Shown: one piece after another, positions 45,675 to 53,808 of the stretch
Layout: every line of letters begins with the position of its first letter
Position numbering within the stretch: position 1 is the stretch's first letter
IMG/VR virus record: IMGVR_UViG_3300032753_000003
Location: 1-64,000 of that record
Strand: one strand, 5' to 3'
DNA length: 64,000 nt
From: a virus
Position numbers and translations under genes: made by a program
The notes under the pieces: model-generated
Databases searched by the model: none
Told to the model about the DNA's origin: nothing
The model's input: the letters and a program-made list of their open reading frames with translations, nothing else

Positions 45675-46240
45675 TACCCTTGATAGATCATTTCTTTGCC
45701 CATCATAGCCATAACTTCTGCTACATATGTTCCTTTGCCAACGTGTTTGCCTTCGATAATGAGATTGTCGTCAACACACACCAGGGTTCCTGGACGCAAC
45801 GCACCTTTGATAGCTAAAAGCTCATAGATATGATGCTGCGCACTAGGGTGCCAATTGTTGATATCGAGATCATAACTGTCCAAGTAGAGCAAGTCAATCT
45901 TGCGATCTAGCTTATCATATTCTTTCTCTTTGGTAGACAAAAACGCAACACTATCTCCACAATAGATCATAGTGCGATTACTGGTACGAGACGAAGTGAA
46001 GCTACACGCTTCTTGACTGAGATCTACGCTTTGCACAGTGCCATCTAGTTCATTGGCAACTGCATCCCAGATCAGCGAACTCATACCATCTCCAAACCAA
46101 TTGTTCTCCTGACGACTGACACCAGTTTCAACCACAAGTGGATATTTGCAAGTACGCAAGTGATCAACCATCAACCTAAATGCAGGTTCTCTCTTGTCAG
46201 TCTTTGACAGCATCTCTTCTAGAGTTAACTTGTTAATCAT
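45653..46240 (-). CDS. SAM-dependent methyltransferase-like protein
   Basis: 195 residues of class I Rossmann layout: VVETGVSRQENNWFGDGMSS (AdoMet loop position), GTVQSVDLSQEACSF (acidic end of strand 2), CGDSVAFL, KIDLLYLDSYD and LRPGTLVCVDDN. It is closest to the class that methylates sugars or small molecules (Methyltransf_24 type). The start overlaps the upstream gene and follows GGAGAG. Substrate unknown; glycan methylation would fit the sugar genes. Confidence 0.75.
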   Translation of the reverse strand: MINKLTLEEMLSKTDKREPAFRLMVDHLRTCKYPLVVETGVSRQENNWFGDGMSSLIWDAVANELDGTVQSVDLSQEACSFTSSRTSNRTMIYCGDSVAFLSTKEKEYDKLDRKIDLLYLDSYDLDINNWHPSAQHHIYELLAIKGALRPGTLVCVDDNLIIEGKHVGKGTYVAEVMAMMGKEMIYQGYQWVWRW

Positions 46241-46451
46241 GCATACTCTCCTGTTGAGTGTCTTGTGATTCTGTATCTAAAAATTGCACTATATATTGTT
46301 CTGTATAGATAGCTTTGCGATCTGGTATAAACCCTCGTTTAGCTGCCGACCAAAGTTTGAACGCTTCCCACAATGGCGGATTGATTTCCCAACAGGGCCT
46401 ATCTCTAGGTTGATCTATAGTGTACCAAAATCTATTGTCTCTATTGCTCAT
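46233..46451 (-). CDS. Hypothetical protein, 72 aa
   Basis: MSNRDNRFWYTIDQPRDRPC, then PPLWEAFKLWSAAKRGFIPD: a Trp-rich small protein, coupled to the methyltransferase by an eight-base overlap. It may be an accessory of that enzyme. Function unknown. Confidence 0.55.
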   Translation of the reverse strand: MSNRDNRFWYTIDQPRDRPCWEINPPLWEAFKLWSAAKRGFIPDRKAIYTEQYIVQFLDTESQDTQQESMHD

Positions 46452-46490
46452 AACTAAATGATAAGGGTATTACACTATATGTCAATGGTC

Positions 46491-46520
46491 TTGACAAATT
46501 CATTAGCTGCATCTTAATAT
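46491..46520 (+). promoter_or_regulatory. Promoter of the suppressor tRNA, TTGACA-18-TAATAT
   Basis: Plus-strand TTGACA at 46491-46496 and TAATAT at 46515-46520 (TATAAT at 46518 with a long spacer is the alternative). The tRNA starts nine bases after the -10, so the primary transcript would begin at the tRNA 5' end. Confidence 0.6.
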
Positions 46521-46528
46521 AATAACAT

Positions 46529-46604
46529 GCGCCGTTGGGCCAGATGGATGGCCGGTCAACTCTAAATCGACACAAGGTAGGTTCGATACCTACACGGCGC
46601 ACCA
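46529..46604 (+). tRNA. tRNA with CUA anticodon (amber suppressor), CCA encoded
   Basis: Full cloverleaf. Acceptor GCGCCGT/ACGGCGC, 7 of 7 pairs. D stem GGCC/GGCC with loop AGATGGAT. Anticodon stem GTCAA/TCGAC with one A-C mismatch, loop CTCTAAA (46560-46566). T stem GTAGG/CCTAC with loop TTCGATA. Discriminator A, then CCA. With U33 at 46561 the anticodon is CTA (46562-46564), which reads UAG. Class I, five-base variable loop. Charging identity cannot be fixed by eye: A20 recalls arginine tRNAs but C35 is missing. Three genes in the window carry in-frame UAG codons. Confidence 0.9.
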
Positions 46605-46607
46605 ACA

Positions 46608-47357
46608 TTATTTGCGTTTCAGTTGACCTTTGACCCATCCAGTTGGGCAAACATCGGATAAACAATTATTAACTCCGTTGTTATACCACTTTAGACCTTT
46701 AGTGCTTTTACATTTAAGTTGTCCAGATTTCCAACCATCTGGACAACTTTGTGACATCATACTTTCGATGCCATTGTTATACCATTTCCATCCAATTGGC
46801 TTTCCGGTTTGACCTTTGAGTCGTCCGGGCACCCATCCCGGAGGACATTCTAGTAATTGTTTTGCTTTAATTCCATTATTATAGAACTTTTTACCAGGTA
46901 ATCTTCCATTTACCCATCCAGCTGGACATTCGCTGCACCAGCGCTCCTCAAGTCCATTATTGTACCATGTATGGTGTTGTTTAGTGATACTATAAGCCAA
47001 TTTAATTCTAGAATAATTTCTTGAATTAAGTTGGCGTAGTTGATTACTGCTCGAACGATTAAACGCAATTAATGCATATTCCATTTTTATACGGTAAGAA
47101 CTATTTTTACTCACCATCTTTGGTAATAAGAGATGAAAAATGAAGTGTTCTCGAGCAGTTAATAATACACAATTCCATGGGTGTACAGTTAAGTTTTTAT
47201 ATTCAGGGAATAATGATTCAGGTAGAATATGATGTCTCTCATAATAAACACCTTTACCTTTTGATCTCAATTCTACTAGAGCAGAATTAATAATATTATA
47301 ATACCATCTAGTATATTTGTTATCAGAAAACACGCCATTATGGCTATAAATATTCAT
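46608..47357 (-). CDS. HNH homing endonuclease
   Basis: 249 residues from ATG 47357 (GGGGAGC upstream). HNH domain: YYERHHILPESLFPEYKNLT, VHPWNCVLLTAREHFIFHLL. The C-terminal half has four repeats of the form WYNNGxxxxxxxxCPxGWxxGRLKG, probably DNA-binding. It sits next to the suppressor tRNA and could have brought it or use the site as target. The leader contains a late octamer and a hairpin over the ribosome site. Confidence 0.9.
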   Translation of the reverse strand: MNIYSHNGVFSDNKYTRWYYNIINSALVELRSKGKGVYYERHHILPESLFPEYKNLTVHPWNCVLLTAREHFIFHLLLPKMVSKNSSYRIKMEYALIAFNRSSSNQLRQLNSRNYSRIKLAYSITKQHHTWYNNGLEERWCSECPAGWVNGRLPGKKFYNNGIKAKQLLECPPGWVPGRLKGQTGKPIGWKWYNNGIESMMSQSCPDGWKSGQLKCKSTKGLKWYNNGVNNCLSDVCPTGWVKGQLKRK

Positions 47358-47359
47358 GC

Positions 47360-47422
47360 TGTTGCTCCCCAAAGCGATAGAGTAGTTGGGGCGACCAACC
47401 CGCGAACTACATGTTATTTATG
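47360..47422 (-). promoter_or_regulatory. Late promoter and RBS-masking hairpin of the HNH gene
   Basis: Minus strand: CATAAATA (47415-47422); then GTAGTT can pair with AACTAC, and the overlapping CCCCAA can instead pair with TTGGGG, which contains the Shine-Dalgarno. The two pairings exclude each other, so the leader may act as a switch. Confidence 0.45.
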
Positions 47423-47457
47423 TTACATATCAAGTGTAGTTAATTCGTCTAACTGCT

Positions 47458-47465
47458 AATAAATA
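47458..47465 (+). promoter_or_regulatory. Late promoter octamer AATAAATA
   Basis: Plus strand, 31 bases before the gene at 47497, with AATAGG between. It probably drives the whole block to 51335 or beyond. Confidence 0.55.
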
Positions 47466-47496
47466 CACGATATCTTTGTAATAATAGGTACGTGTT

Positions 47497-48339
47497 ATGA
47501 AAATTACAGAATTGAATTATAAATTAGATGAAGATGTAGAAGGTCAAATAGCAGCTAGAGCTAAATTTATTAAAGATAAATTTGGATCACAGTGGCATGG
47601 TGTATCTGGTTATGAAGATATTGATAAATTCATAGAAAAATTGATTCAAGTTGATCCAAGCCTCAAAAAGATTTACATTCCTTGGATGGCTAGGTTGATC
47701 ATCACCAAACCAACTGAGAACCGTGCAGAAGACCTAGACAGAGTAGGACAGGACCTGCAGGCATTTGAAGCCAACAAAGCCAAGATTGCCAACAAAGACA
47801 TCAACTCTTACAAGAGCTTCCAAGATCTATTTGATGTCATAGCTCCATTCCTAGCACCAAAAAAGAAAACTAAAGATGAATTAGCCAAGGAAAAAGAAAA
47901 GGCTGCTCTTGAGAAGGTCAAAGCAGACATCATAACTGTATATCAGGGTCCAGAAGGTTGGATAAGAATTCCAACCACCCAGGCTGCTGCTACATTCCTC
48001 GGACAGGGTACACGTTGGTGTACAGCCGCACAAAAGAACAACATGTTCAGCCATTACGCTAAAGATGATAACCTATTTGTGGTTTATGACAAGACTTCAA
48101 AAGAGCGCTTTCAGTTGCACATACAAAGTGGCCAATTTGCTAGCGAAGATGATCGCAACGAGGGACTTGGTGCAGTTCCAGAATGGGCTGGTAAGATAAT
48201 ATTGGATTATTATCAAAAGCACAATCCCAAATTGACCATGAAGCAACTTATGGCGTTGCAGGGATTTACTAAAGACAATTTGGCTGCGGGAACCGAGCAC
48301 GAAGGACTATTTGATCTTTTTAAACAATATGGAATTTAA
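47497..48339 (+). CDS. Conserved phage protein with TRWCTAA motif, 280 aa
   Basis: The N-terminus MKITELNYKLDE fits the tag (site LDE). Residues about 155-225 hold GWIRIPTTQAAATFLGQG, TRWCTAAQKNNMFSHYA, LFVVYDKTSKERFQLHIQSG and QFASEDDRN, a domain widespread in T4-like phages and similar to part of PcfJ-type proteins. The role is unknown. First gene of a compact plus-strand unit with the WPEL genes. Confidence 0.68.
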   Translation: MKITELNYKLDEDVEGQIAARAKFIKDKFGSQWHGVSGYEDIDKFIEKLIQVDPSLKKIYIPWMARLIITKPTENRAEDLDRVGQDLQAFEANKAKIANKDINSYKSFQDLFDVIAPFLAPKKKTKDELAKEKEKAALEKVKADIITVYQGPEGWIRIPTTQAAATFLGQGTRWCTAAQKNNMFSHYAKDDNLFVVYDKTSKERFQLHIQSGQFASEDDRNEGLGAVPEWAGKIILDYYQKHNPKLTMKQLMALQGFTKDNLAAGTEHEGLFDLFKQYGI

Positions 48340-48342
48340 TCC

Positions 48343-48693
48343 ATGCGGTTAAATGACATCTTCGAGTATGAGGCCAAACCTATAAATGAAGAGGCTGATG
48401 CAAAACTTGATAAAATAAGCAGCGAATTTACAGACATGTCTGTAATTGGACCTATGACCAAATTGCAAAAATACTATAACCACAATTACAACGTATCGGT
48501 ATCAAGTATACGTACTGTACTTGAGAACAATAAAAACTCCATAATTAAATTTATGTTGTCACATATAAAAATATTCGATAAAAATTCGGTTAGAATGGTA
48601 TTGGTTGATCTTCGCAACTTTGATATAGAATGGCCAGAACTTGATATCATACAAAAAGGTTTAGAAACTATGAATAAAAAGGCAGGACAATGA
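48343..48693 (+). CDS. WPEL-repeat late protein with tag MRLNDIFE, 116 aa
   Basis: MRLNDIFE carries the site IFE. One module near the C-terminus, FDIEWPELDIIQKGLE. Helical throughout. Starts three bases after the previous stop and overlaps the next gene by four bases. Confidence 0.68.
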   Translation: MRLNDIFEYEAKPINEEADAKLDKISSEFTDMSVIGPMTKLQKYYNHNYNVSVSSIRTVLENNKNSIIKFMLSHIKIFDKNSVRMVLVDLRNFDIEWPELDIIQKGLETMNKKAGQ

Positions 48694-49673
48694 AAATATT
48701 GGATATTTTTAAACCAATAGCAGTCCGTACCAAACCAAACACTGTGGCAGCAAATTGGATAAGCGAAAATGAAAATACTCAATCGCAACTTGAGGATTTG
48801 GTAGCCAGTAAATTTGAGGAAATACGACGTTCTAGAGTAACACTTGCATTGAGAGGCCTGTTGGAGACCTTTGTAAGAAACAACCTCAATACCAGTGAAA
48901 TGCGCAGACTACTGGCTCCCTATAATTTGGATATTGTAAAAAAGATTGATGGGGATTTGAGTGGTAGAGCTATAACAATAGGTGTAAGAGATCTTTGGAA
49001 TTTGCACAAATTAGAATTAGTTACGCCTGAGATGATAAACGCTGTAAACAAAAACAAAGTAACGATTATTAGAGAATTATTGACTGTAATAAAAGATACT
49101 GGTTCTCCGCTTAGTGTCATGGGACTGGTTAGAAATCTCAAAAACGTAGGTATTGATTGGCCAGAACTTGATATTATAGAAAACAGTACAAAACCTAGGT
49201 TAGAAGAGTCTGGTGACGAGTCAACTATGACTGTTGAATCAGATGGAGACAAATTGTGGCGCAATAGTGCAGGTCAGCTGCATCGCGAGGATGGACCTGC
49301 GATCATATATCCAGATGGATATCAGGGATGGTATCACGATGGCAAGCTGCACCGCGAGGACGGGCCTGCTGTGACTGAGCCAGATGGTTCACAATATTGG
49401 TATCAAAATGACCGTCTGCATCGAGAAGATGGGCCTGCGGTTGTTTGGCCATCTGGCACTATGGAATGGTGGCACAATGGCAAAAATATAACAAAAGTAG
49501 CACTGATCGAGTTAGCCCGGGCAGGTGACAAAGCTACCGTGTTAAAACAATTGTTGATACCAATTAAAAAGTATATGTCATTTGATCAATCACTTAAATT
49601 AATAAAATTATTAAAAAATGCAGGTATCGATTGGCCAGAGTTTGCAGCTATAGAAAAGAGTGCAAAAAAATGA
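48690..49673 (+). CDS. WPEL and LHREDGPA fusion protein, 327 aa
   Basis: MKILDIFKPIAV resembles the tag. A WPEL module (VGIDWPELDIIENS, about 155-168) is followed by three LHREDGPA repeats (GQLHREDGPAIIYPDG, GKLHREDGPAVTEPDG, DRLHREDGPAVVWPSG) and a terminal WPEL module (AGIDWPEFAAIEKS). The repeat DNA is nearly identical to the gene at 30580-31044. It is ATGA-coupled on both sides. Confidence 0.7.
   Translation: MKILDIFKPIAVRTKPNTVAANWISENENTQSQLEDLVASKFEEIRRSRVTLALRGLLETFVRNNLNTSEMRRLLAPYNLDIVKKIDGDLSGRAITIGVRDLWNLHKLELVTPEMINAVNKNKVTIIRELLTVIKDTGSPLSVMGLVRNLKNVGIDWPELDIIENSTKPRLEESGDESTMTVESDGDKLWRNSAGQLHREDGPAIIYPDGYQGWYHDGKLHREDGPAVTEPDGSQYWYQNDRLHREDGPAVVWPSGTMEWWHNGKNITKVALIELARAGDKATVLKQLLIPIKKYMSFDQSLKLIKLLKNAGIDWPEFAAIEKSAKK
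49256..49370 (+). repeat. 115-bp inverted duplicate of 30862-30976
   Basis: 114 of 115 bases equal the reverse complement of 30862-30976; sequences diverge directly outside. It links two genes of otherwise different families. Confidence 0.9.
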
Positions 49674-50071
49674 AGATAAATGAAATAGTTGAAAATGCCA
49701 AGAAGAAACTTAATCCCGAGCAAGCCGAAATGCTGTTGGATATTGTCAACCATAAAATAAAAAGAGCCGGTATCTTTATAGCATTATATGACATTGACAC
49801 TTGGGGTCTAACTGTATCTATACTTCCTGAACTAGAACAAATATTAGATGCACACAAAGAATTAATCATCAAGCGCATGCTAAAAAGCATAAAAGCAAAC
49901 GACCACGGGTTAGAAGATACAGAACAAGTGTTGTCTAGGTTAGAACATACTGGTATCAATTGGCTAGAATTGGCAATCATACGACGTAGTTTGGATATCG
50001 AACAAGGCAAGAACATCAATCGCATCAACGAAGCATCAATAGTAAATACTATACTTAAAAAAGGTAATTAA
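49670..50071 (+). CDS. WPEL-type late protein with tag MKINEIVE, 133 aa
   Basis: ATGA-coupled start at 49670. MKINEIVE has the site IVE. One module, TGINWLELAIIRRSLD, in which WPEL has become WLEL. Helical; function unknown. Confidence 0.66.
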   Translation: MKINEIVENAKKKLNPEQAEMLLDIVNHKIKRAGIFIALYDIDTWGLTVSILPELEQILDAHKELIIKRMLKSIKANDHGLEDTEQVLSRLEHTGINWLELAIIRRSLDIEQGKNINRINEASIVNTILKKGN

Positions 50072-50072
50072 C

Positions 50073-51335
50073 ATGAAAATGTCCGACGTGATAGTCCTAG
50101 AGGAACAACAAAATATCATCAATGAAAATCTTGGTAATTTGGCACAGCTTCATGTTGGTCCTCTTATCAATGTCTTGAAGCAGACAGGCTATCAGGGTGG
50201 TAAGCGTGGTGGTACAATCATATACCCTGCTGGTGAGAAATTTGCCAAATCTTATGGATATCAAATAGGCAGCACAAGTGAGATTGTGAACATTGGTGTT
50301 CTCAAAGATGGTATCAAAACCCTGCGCAAAGCATTCAAGACGCACGAAGGCGCGCGGGGATTTGCTGTATATATTGGCGATCAAGCTGTGATGTTTGGTA
50401 CTACTGATTCAGGAACACTAGCAGGTGCAAGTAGGTCTGGCAAGTTAGCATACGATCTTACTCCATTTGAAGAAAAGTGGAAAGAATTGCATGTCAAAGG
50501 TTATAAAGGTTGGGGAGAACTCCGTATACCGCCAACTACTACTATAAAAGATCGAGAATCATCTGAATGGGAAGGTAGCAAAAGCATTACCAAAGTTAGA
50601 AAATATTACGGTGATATGATTGACACTGCTACACTGGCAGGAATATTAGACAAAATTGTTACTATTGGTAAAGAACTTAACTTGCCTGTAACAGCCAAGC
50701 TGGTTATGGGAGATGTGATAGGGTATGAAAAACGCAAAGAGCGTTACAGTTTAGCTCAAATTGGTGCAGGTGCTAAAGATCTCAGAACTAGACTGGCTAT
50801 CTACAAAAATCAAAAAAATCCAACTGTGGATACAATAGAAGACTTTGTCAAAATGAGTCTTGAGAACCCAGGTAAGAGCGTGCAGTTTGCAGGTACTACT
50901 TACAAATTGGTCCAGGCGTCATATGACAAAATTGGTGTAATTGATCTGCTCAGCGGCAAATCATTTACTACAGATTACAAGAGCGTTGACCCAGGATCAA
51001 CAGATAGTTTGACCATGACCTATAGATATGATAGATCAAGCAATCAACTTGTACCAATCAAGGCCACATGGTATGATAGGAGAGATCCCGCTAACAAGTA
51101 CAAGAGACAGGAAACGGTCCTCGATGCTAAAGGTTATTTAATAAATGAAATTGGTATACGTAAGTTAGACAAGTCAGTTGTAATACCCAAACTATTAGAG
51201 CTCTTCAAAGCTTCTCAATATGAGAGACTCAAGTTGGCAATAGGTTCTCTAAAAAAGATGGGTGCAGATTGGCCAGAACTTGATACTATACAAAATAGTG
51301 TTAATGTAGAGCTAGCCAAGAAAAACGCTACCTGA
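50073..51335 (+). CDS. Tagged late protein with C-terminal WPEL module, 420 aa
   Basis: MKMSDVIVLEE resembles the tag (site LEE). Residues about 25-210 form a beta-rich domain (GGTIIYPAGEKFAKSYGY, RGFAVYIGDQAVMFGTTDSG, GWGELRIPP). Then comes a helical part and a strand-rich region (YKLVQASYDKIGVIDLL), and the C-terminal module MGADWPELDTIQNSVN. No known enzyme motif. Confidence 0.65.
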   Translation: MKMSDVIVLEEQQNIINENLGNLAQLHVGPLINVLKQTGYQGGKRGGTIIYPAGEKFAKSYGYQIGSTSEIVNIGVLKDGIKTLRKAFKTHEGARGFAVYIGDQAVMFGTTDSGTLAGASRSGKLAYDLTPFEEKWKELHVKGYKGWGELRIPPTTTIKDRESSEWEGSKSITKVRKYYGDMIDTATLAGILDKIVTIGKELNLPVTAKLVMGDVIGYEKRKERYSLAQIGAGAKDLRTRLAIYKNQKNPTVDTIEDFVKMSLENPGKSVQFAGTTYKLVQASYDKIGVIDLLSGKSFTTDYKSVDPGSTDSLTMTYRYDRSSNQLVPIKATWYDRRDPANKYKRQETVLDAKGYLINEIGIRKLDKSVVIPKLLELFKASQYERLKLAIGSLKKMGADWPELDTIQNSVNVELAKKNAT

Positions 51336-51336
51336 T

Positions 51337-52566
51337 ATGTCAGCTAAGTCACTACCTTGTTCCCAAATGTGGGAGAAGTTTATGATAAATGCCATAGAAG
51401 GTTATATCAGAACTTGTTGGGATAGAGACAACTCATATGTTACAGTTGACGAGATACGGCACTTGGGTCCCGATCTCTTCACCAAGCATCCTGATATCAT
51501 CAATGATCGTGAATGTTTCATAGATAAAAATAAATTACCATACAAGTGTAAAATATGTATTAACAATTACGGTAATACTAAAGATAACCTACATAACTTA
51601 TGGAAGAATGATGTATTTGATGAAAATAAATTAGATTCGTTACGAGAAGCTGACCTCATTGATAAGATTGACTTTTACTTAGATAGGACCTGTAACCAAA
51701 CATGTTTATATTGTAACAAGGAACATAGCACAGACTGGGCTAGTTTATTAGGTGAGAAAACTTCTAATAAAAATGTAAATCAAGAATGGCACGACGCTAT
51801 ATTAGATGCATTTTATGCATATATAAAGAGGCGGTTGAGCAGTAACAATGCACCTATAGAATATGGATTTGCAGGCGGAGAACCATTTTTAAATTTAAAT
51901 CTTCCTGATATCATAAACAAGATAATAGATCTACATAGAGTCTACGGTAGAGATACTAAATGCGGATTTGAGTTTACAACCAATCTCAATGTCAAACCGT
52001 TGTTAATTGACAGATTTATTGCAATAGCAAATAAAAATCCTAAATTTGATTGGAAAATATCATGCAGCCTCGATGCCCCTGGTCGAGTAGGTGAGGAGAT
52101 ACGGTCTGGTCTAAATTTCAAAGTTTTTGATGCTAATTTTAGGAAATTACTAAAAGAAACAGACATGCATATAGATATATTACCGTCTATTAGTAACGTC
52201 AGCGTGTCTTCAATGCCATCATTACTTACATACATTATAGAAACTATGGAAGAGTATCAAATACCCGATAATAGATGGAACCTCGGTGCAAATTTGATTA
52301 ACCATCCAACCGCTATGCATGTTAGTACATTACCGATCAGTTATAAACATTACATCGATTTATCTATTAAGCTGGTAGAGGGATCTCATATTGACTATTA
52401 TTTCATACCCTATCTCATGAAGATACACCAATTGATCGGCACTAGGCGAGATAAAGATAGTATAACCAATGTCAAAGAGTTCTTTGAATATAATGGTCGT
52501 TTGAGAGGCAAAGATTATTGGTGTATATTTGAGTCGTTGTCAGATATAGTCTCAGAGAATGCATAG
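51337..52566 (+). CDS. Radical SAM protein, 409 aa
   Basis: The [4Fe-4S] cluster motif CNQTCLYC sits in YLDRTCNQTCLYCNKEHS (about 115-130), followed by FAGGEPFLNL, the AdoMet GGE motif, and CSLDAPGR. Extra Cys residues precede the core (YKCKICINNYG). Similar radical SAM proteins are scattered in marine T4-like phages near sugar and peptide genes. The reaction is unknown. Two bases separate it from the WPEL gene before it. Confidence 0.85.
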   Translation: MSAKSLPCSQMWEKFMINAIEGYIRTCWDRDNSYVTVDEIRHLGPDLFTKHPDIINDRECFIDKNKLPYKCKICINNYGNTKDNLHNLWKNDVFDENKLDSLREADLIDKIDFYLDRTCNQTCLYCNKEHSTDWASLLGEKTSNKNVNQEWHDAILDAFYAYIKRRLSSNNAPIEYGFAGGEPFLNLNLPDIINKIIDLHRVYGRDTKCGFEFTTNLNVKPLLIDRFIAIANKNPKFDWKISCSLDAPGRVGEEIRSGLNFKVFDANFRKLLKETDMHIDILPSISNVSVSSMPSLLTYIIETMEEYQIPDNRWNLGANLINHPTAMHVSTLPISYKHYIDLSIKLVEGSHIDYYFIPYLMKIHQLIGTRRDKDSITNVKEFFEYNGRLRGKDYWCIFESLSDIVSENA

Positions 52567-52575
52567 TTGGGCTAC

Positions 52576-52583
52576 CATAAATA
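52576..52583 (+). promoter_or_regulatory. Late promoter octamer CATAAATA
   Basis: Plus strand, 17 bases before the DUF1003 gene with AAAAAGGAT between. Confidence 0.55.
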
Positions 52584-52600
52584 TTTAAAAAGGATCAGCC

Positions 52601-53023
52601 ATGAAAGACCATAAAACAAGTCCAAGACTACGTAATCCTCATAAGGAAGTGCGTGCCAACCTCAGCCTAAGTGATAAAGTGGCTATGTGGATCACCGAAA
52701 AAGTTGGTACCATGGGATTCTTTGGTATAATATTTGGGTGGACAGTGCTGTGGCTAAGTTGGAATATGTTTGCTCCTGCAGCATATCAATTTGATCCTTA
52801 CCCTGCATTTGTTCTATGGTTGTTCATTAGCAATCTTATACAAATACTGCTAATGCCTTTGATCATGGTTGGGCAGAATGTGCAAGGACAACATAGCGAA
52901 GCTAGAGCACAACATGATTTAGAAGTCAATGTCAAAGCTGAAGAAGAAATACGTACCATACTCGAGCATCTAGAGAAACAGAACGAGATGCTGATAACGT
53001 TGGTAAAGAAACTAGGCGATTAA
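52601..53023 (+). CDS. DUF1003 membrane protein
   Basis: 140 residues: LSLSDKVAMWITEKVGTMGF, two transmembrane segments (GIIFGWTVLWLSWNMF, FVLWLFISNLIQILLMPLI), then the DUF1003 pattern (MVGQNVQGQHSEARAQHDLE) and a coiled coil. The function of DUF1003 is not established; in phages it may alter the host envelope. Confidence 0.88.
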   Translation: MKDHKTSPRLRNPHKEVRANLSLSDKVAMWITEKVGTMGFFGIIFGWTVLWLSWNMFAPAAYQFDPYPAFVLWLFISNLIQILLMPLIMVGQNVQGQHSEARAQHDLEVNVKAEEEIRTILEHLEKQNEMLITLVKKLGD

Positions 53024-53107
53024 TAATCTTGCATCAATTAAAAACAGAATGTATATTGTAAACATGAGCTACTAGGTTTCAACCACTAACTTTCGCAAAC
53101 ATAGCGT

Positions 53108-53156
53108 AACCCAGGACGCTGAGATACATTGTGATCTCAGGCCTGGGTTTCTTTTT
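53108..53156 (+). terminator. Bipartite rho-independent terminator
   Basis: Outer stem AACCCAGG/CCTGGGTT and inner stem CTGAGAT/ATCTCAG (8-base loop), followed by TCTTTTT. It ends the unit finishing at 53023. The rest of the gap 53024-53191 shows nothing recognisable. Confidence 0.85.
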
Positions 53157-53191
53157 GACTCAACGCTAACAATCACACAAGGAGAATCACT

Positions 53192-53779
53192 ATGATAGAA
53201 TTAGCATGTCGCGAAGCAGTATTCCATTTCAACAAGCATCACTTAATTGATCCAACAACTCCCATGTGGGTTGTTAAAACAAAAGGCAAGACCTATATGG
53301 TCAACCATGTTACTGCTACTGTACCGTGGAGTACCAAAGAAACACCAGACAACAATCATACCAAAGGTGCTATCAAATTAAAGAATGCACTGCTAACCAT
53401 TGACGATGACAACTGTGCTGTTCTTTTGGCTCTTAGTAAAAATGATATACTGCGCCTCAAAGCTAAGAAGTGGACCAGAATATTGTTTACTGGCAGTTGG
53501 AAAGACAAGATGGTAGAGTTCTTTCAGGAGCAAAGCATCAAGTTTACACCGTTTAAAAGCGTAAGTGGCGGCTGTGGCAGAACCTATTACATATGCGATA
53601 TAAAAGATTCCAATGACATCGCGCTAATGAAACTGAGCTTTGACCAATCAGCATTTAGAATATTACAAGAAAATGAAGCATATTACAAAGCATATGATAA
53701 TGACAAGTTAAGAAATAGCCTAGATGCAGACGAGGTCGATTATTTTGACTTATATGAAGATGATGAGGATGACCAATAA
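53192..53779 (+). CDS. Hypothetical protein with acidic tail, 195 aa
   Basis: MIELACREAVFHFNKHHLID, then an alpha/beta body (MWVVKTKGKTYMVNHVTATV, WTRILFTGSWKDKMVEFFQ, GGCGRTYYICDIKDS). It ends in a strongly acidic stretch (DADEVDYFDLYEDDEDD) resembling DNA-mimic or chaperone-binding tails. AAGGAG precedes the ATG. Function unknown. Confidence 0.6.
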   Translation: MIELACREAVFHFNKHHLIDPTTPMWVVKTKGKTYMVNHVTATVPWSTKETPDNNHTKGAIKLKNALLTIDDDNCAVLLALSKNDILRLKAKKWTRILFTGSWKDKMVEFFQEQSIKFTPFKSVSGGCGRTYYICDIKDSNDIALMKLSFDQSAFRILQENEAYYKAYDNDKLRNSLDADEVDYFDLYEDDEDDQ

Positions 53780-53782
53780 ATA
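53775..53782 (+). promoter_or_regulatory. Late promoter octamer AATAAATA
   Basis: Plus strand, across the stop of the gene before; 26 bases to the next ATG, with AAAAGGAGAA between. Confidence 0.55.
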
Positions 53783-53808
53783 TTTGCTATAACAAAAGGA
53801 GAAATGAT

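Noticed and set aside
46441-46665. Minus-strand reading frame with RRVGIEPTLCRF
   Set aside because: This is the well-known artefact of translating the antisense of a tRNA; the region encodes the plus-strand CUA tRNA.
53024-53107. Possible small RNA before the terminator at 53108
   Set aside because: No promoter or conserved fold can be seen; only the terminator is supported.
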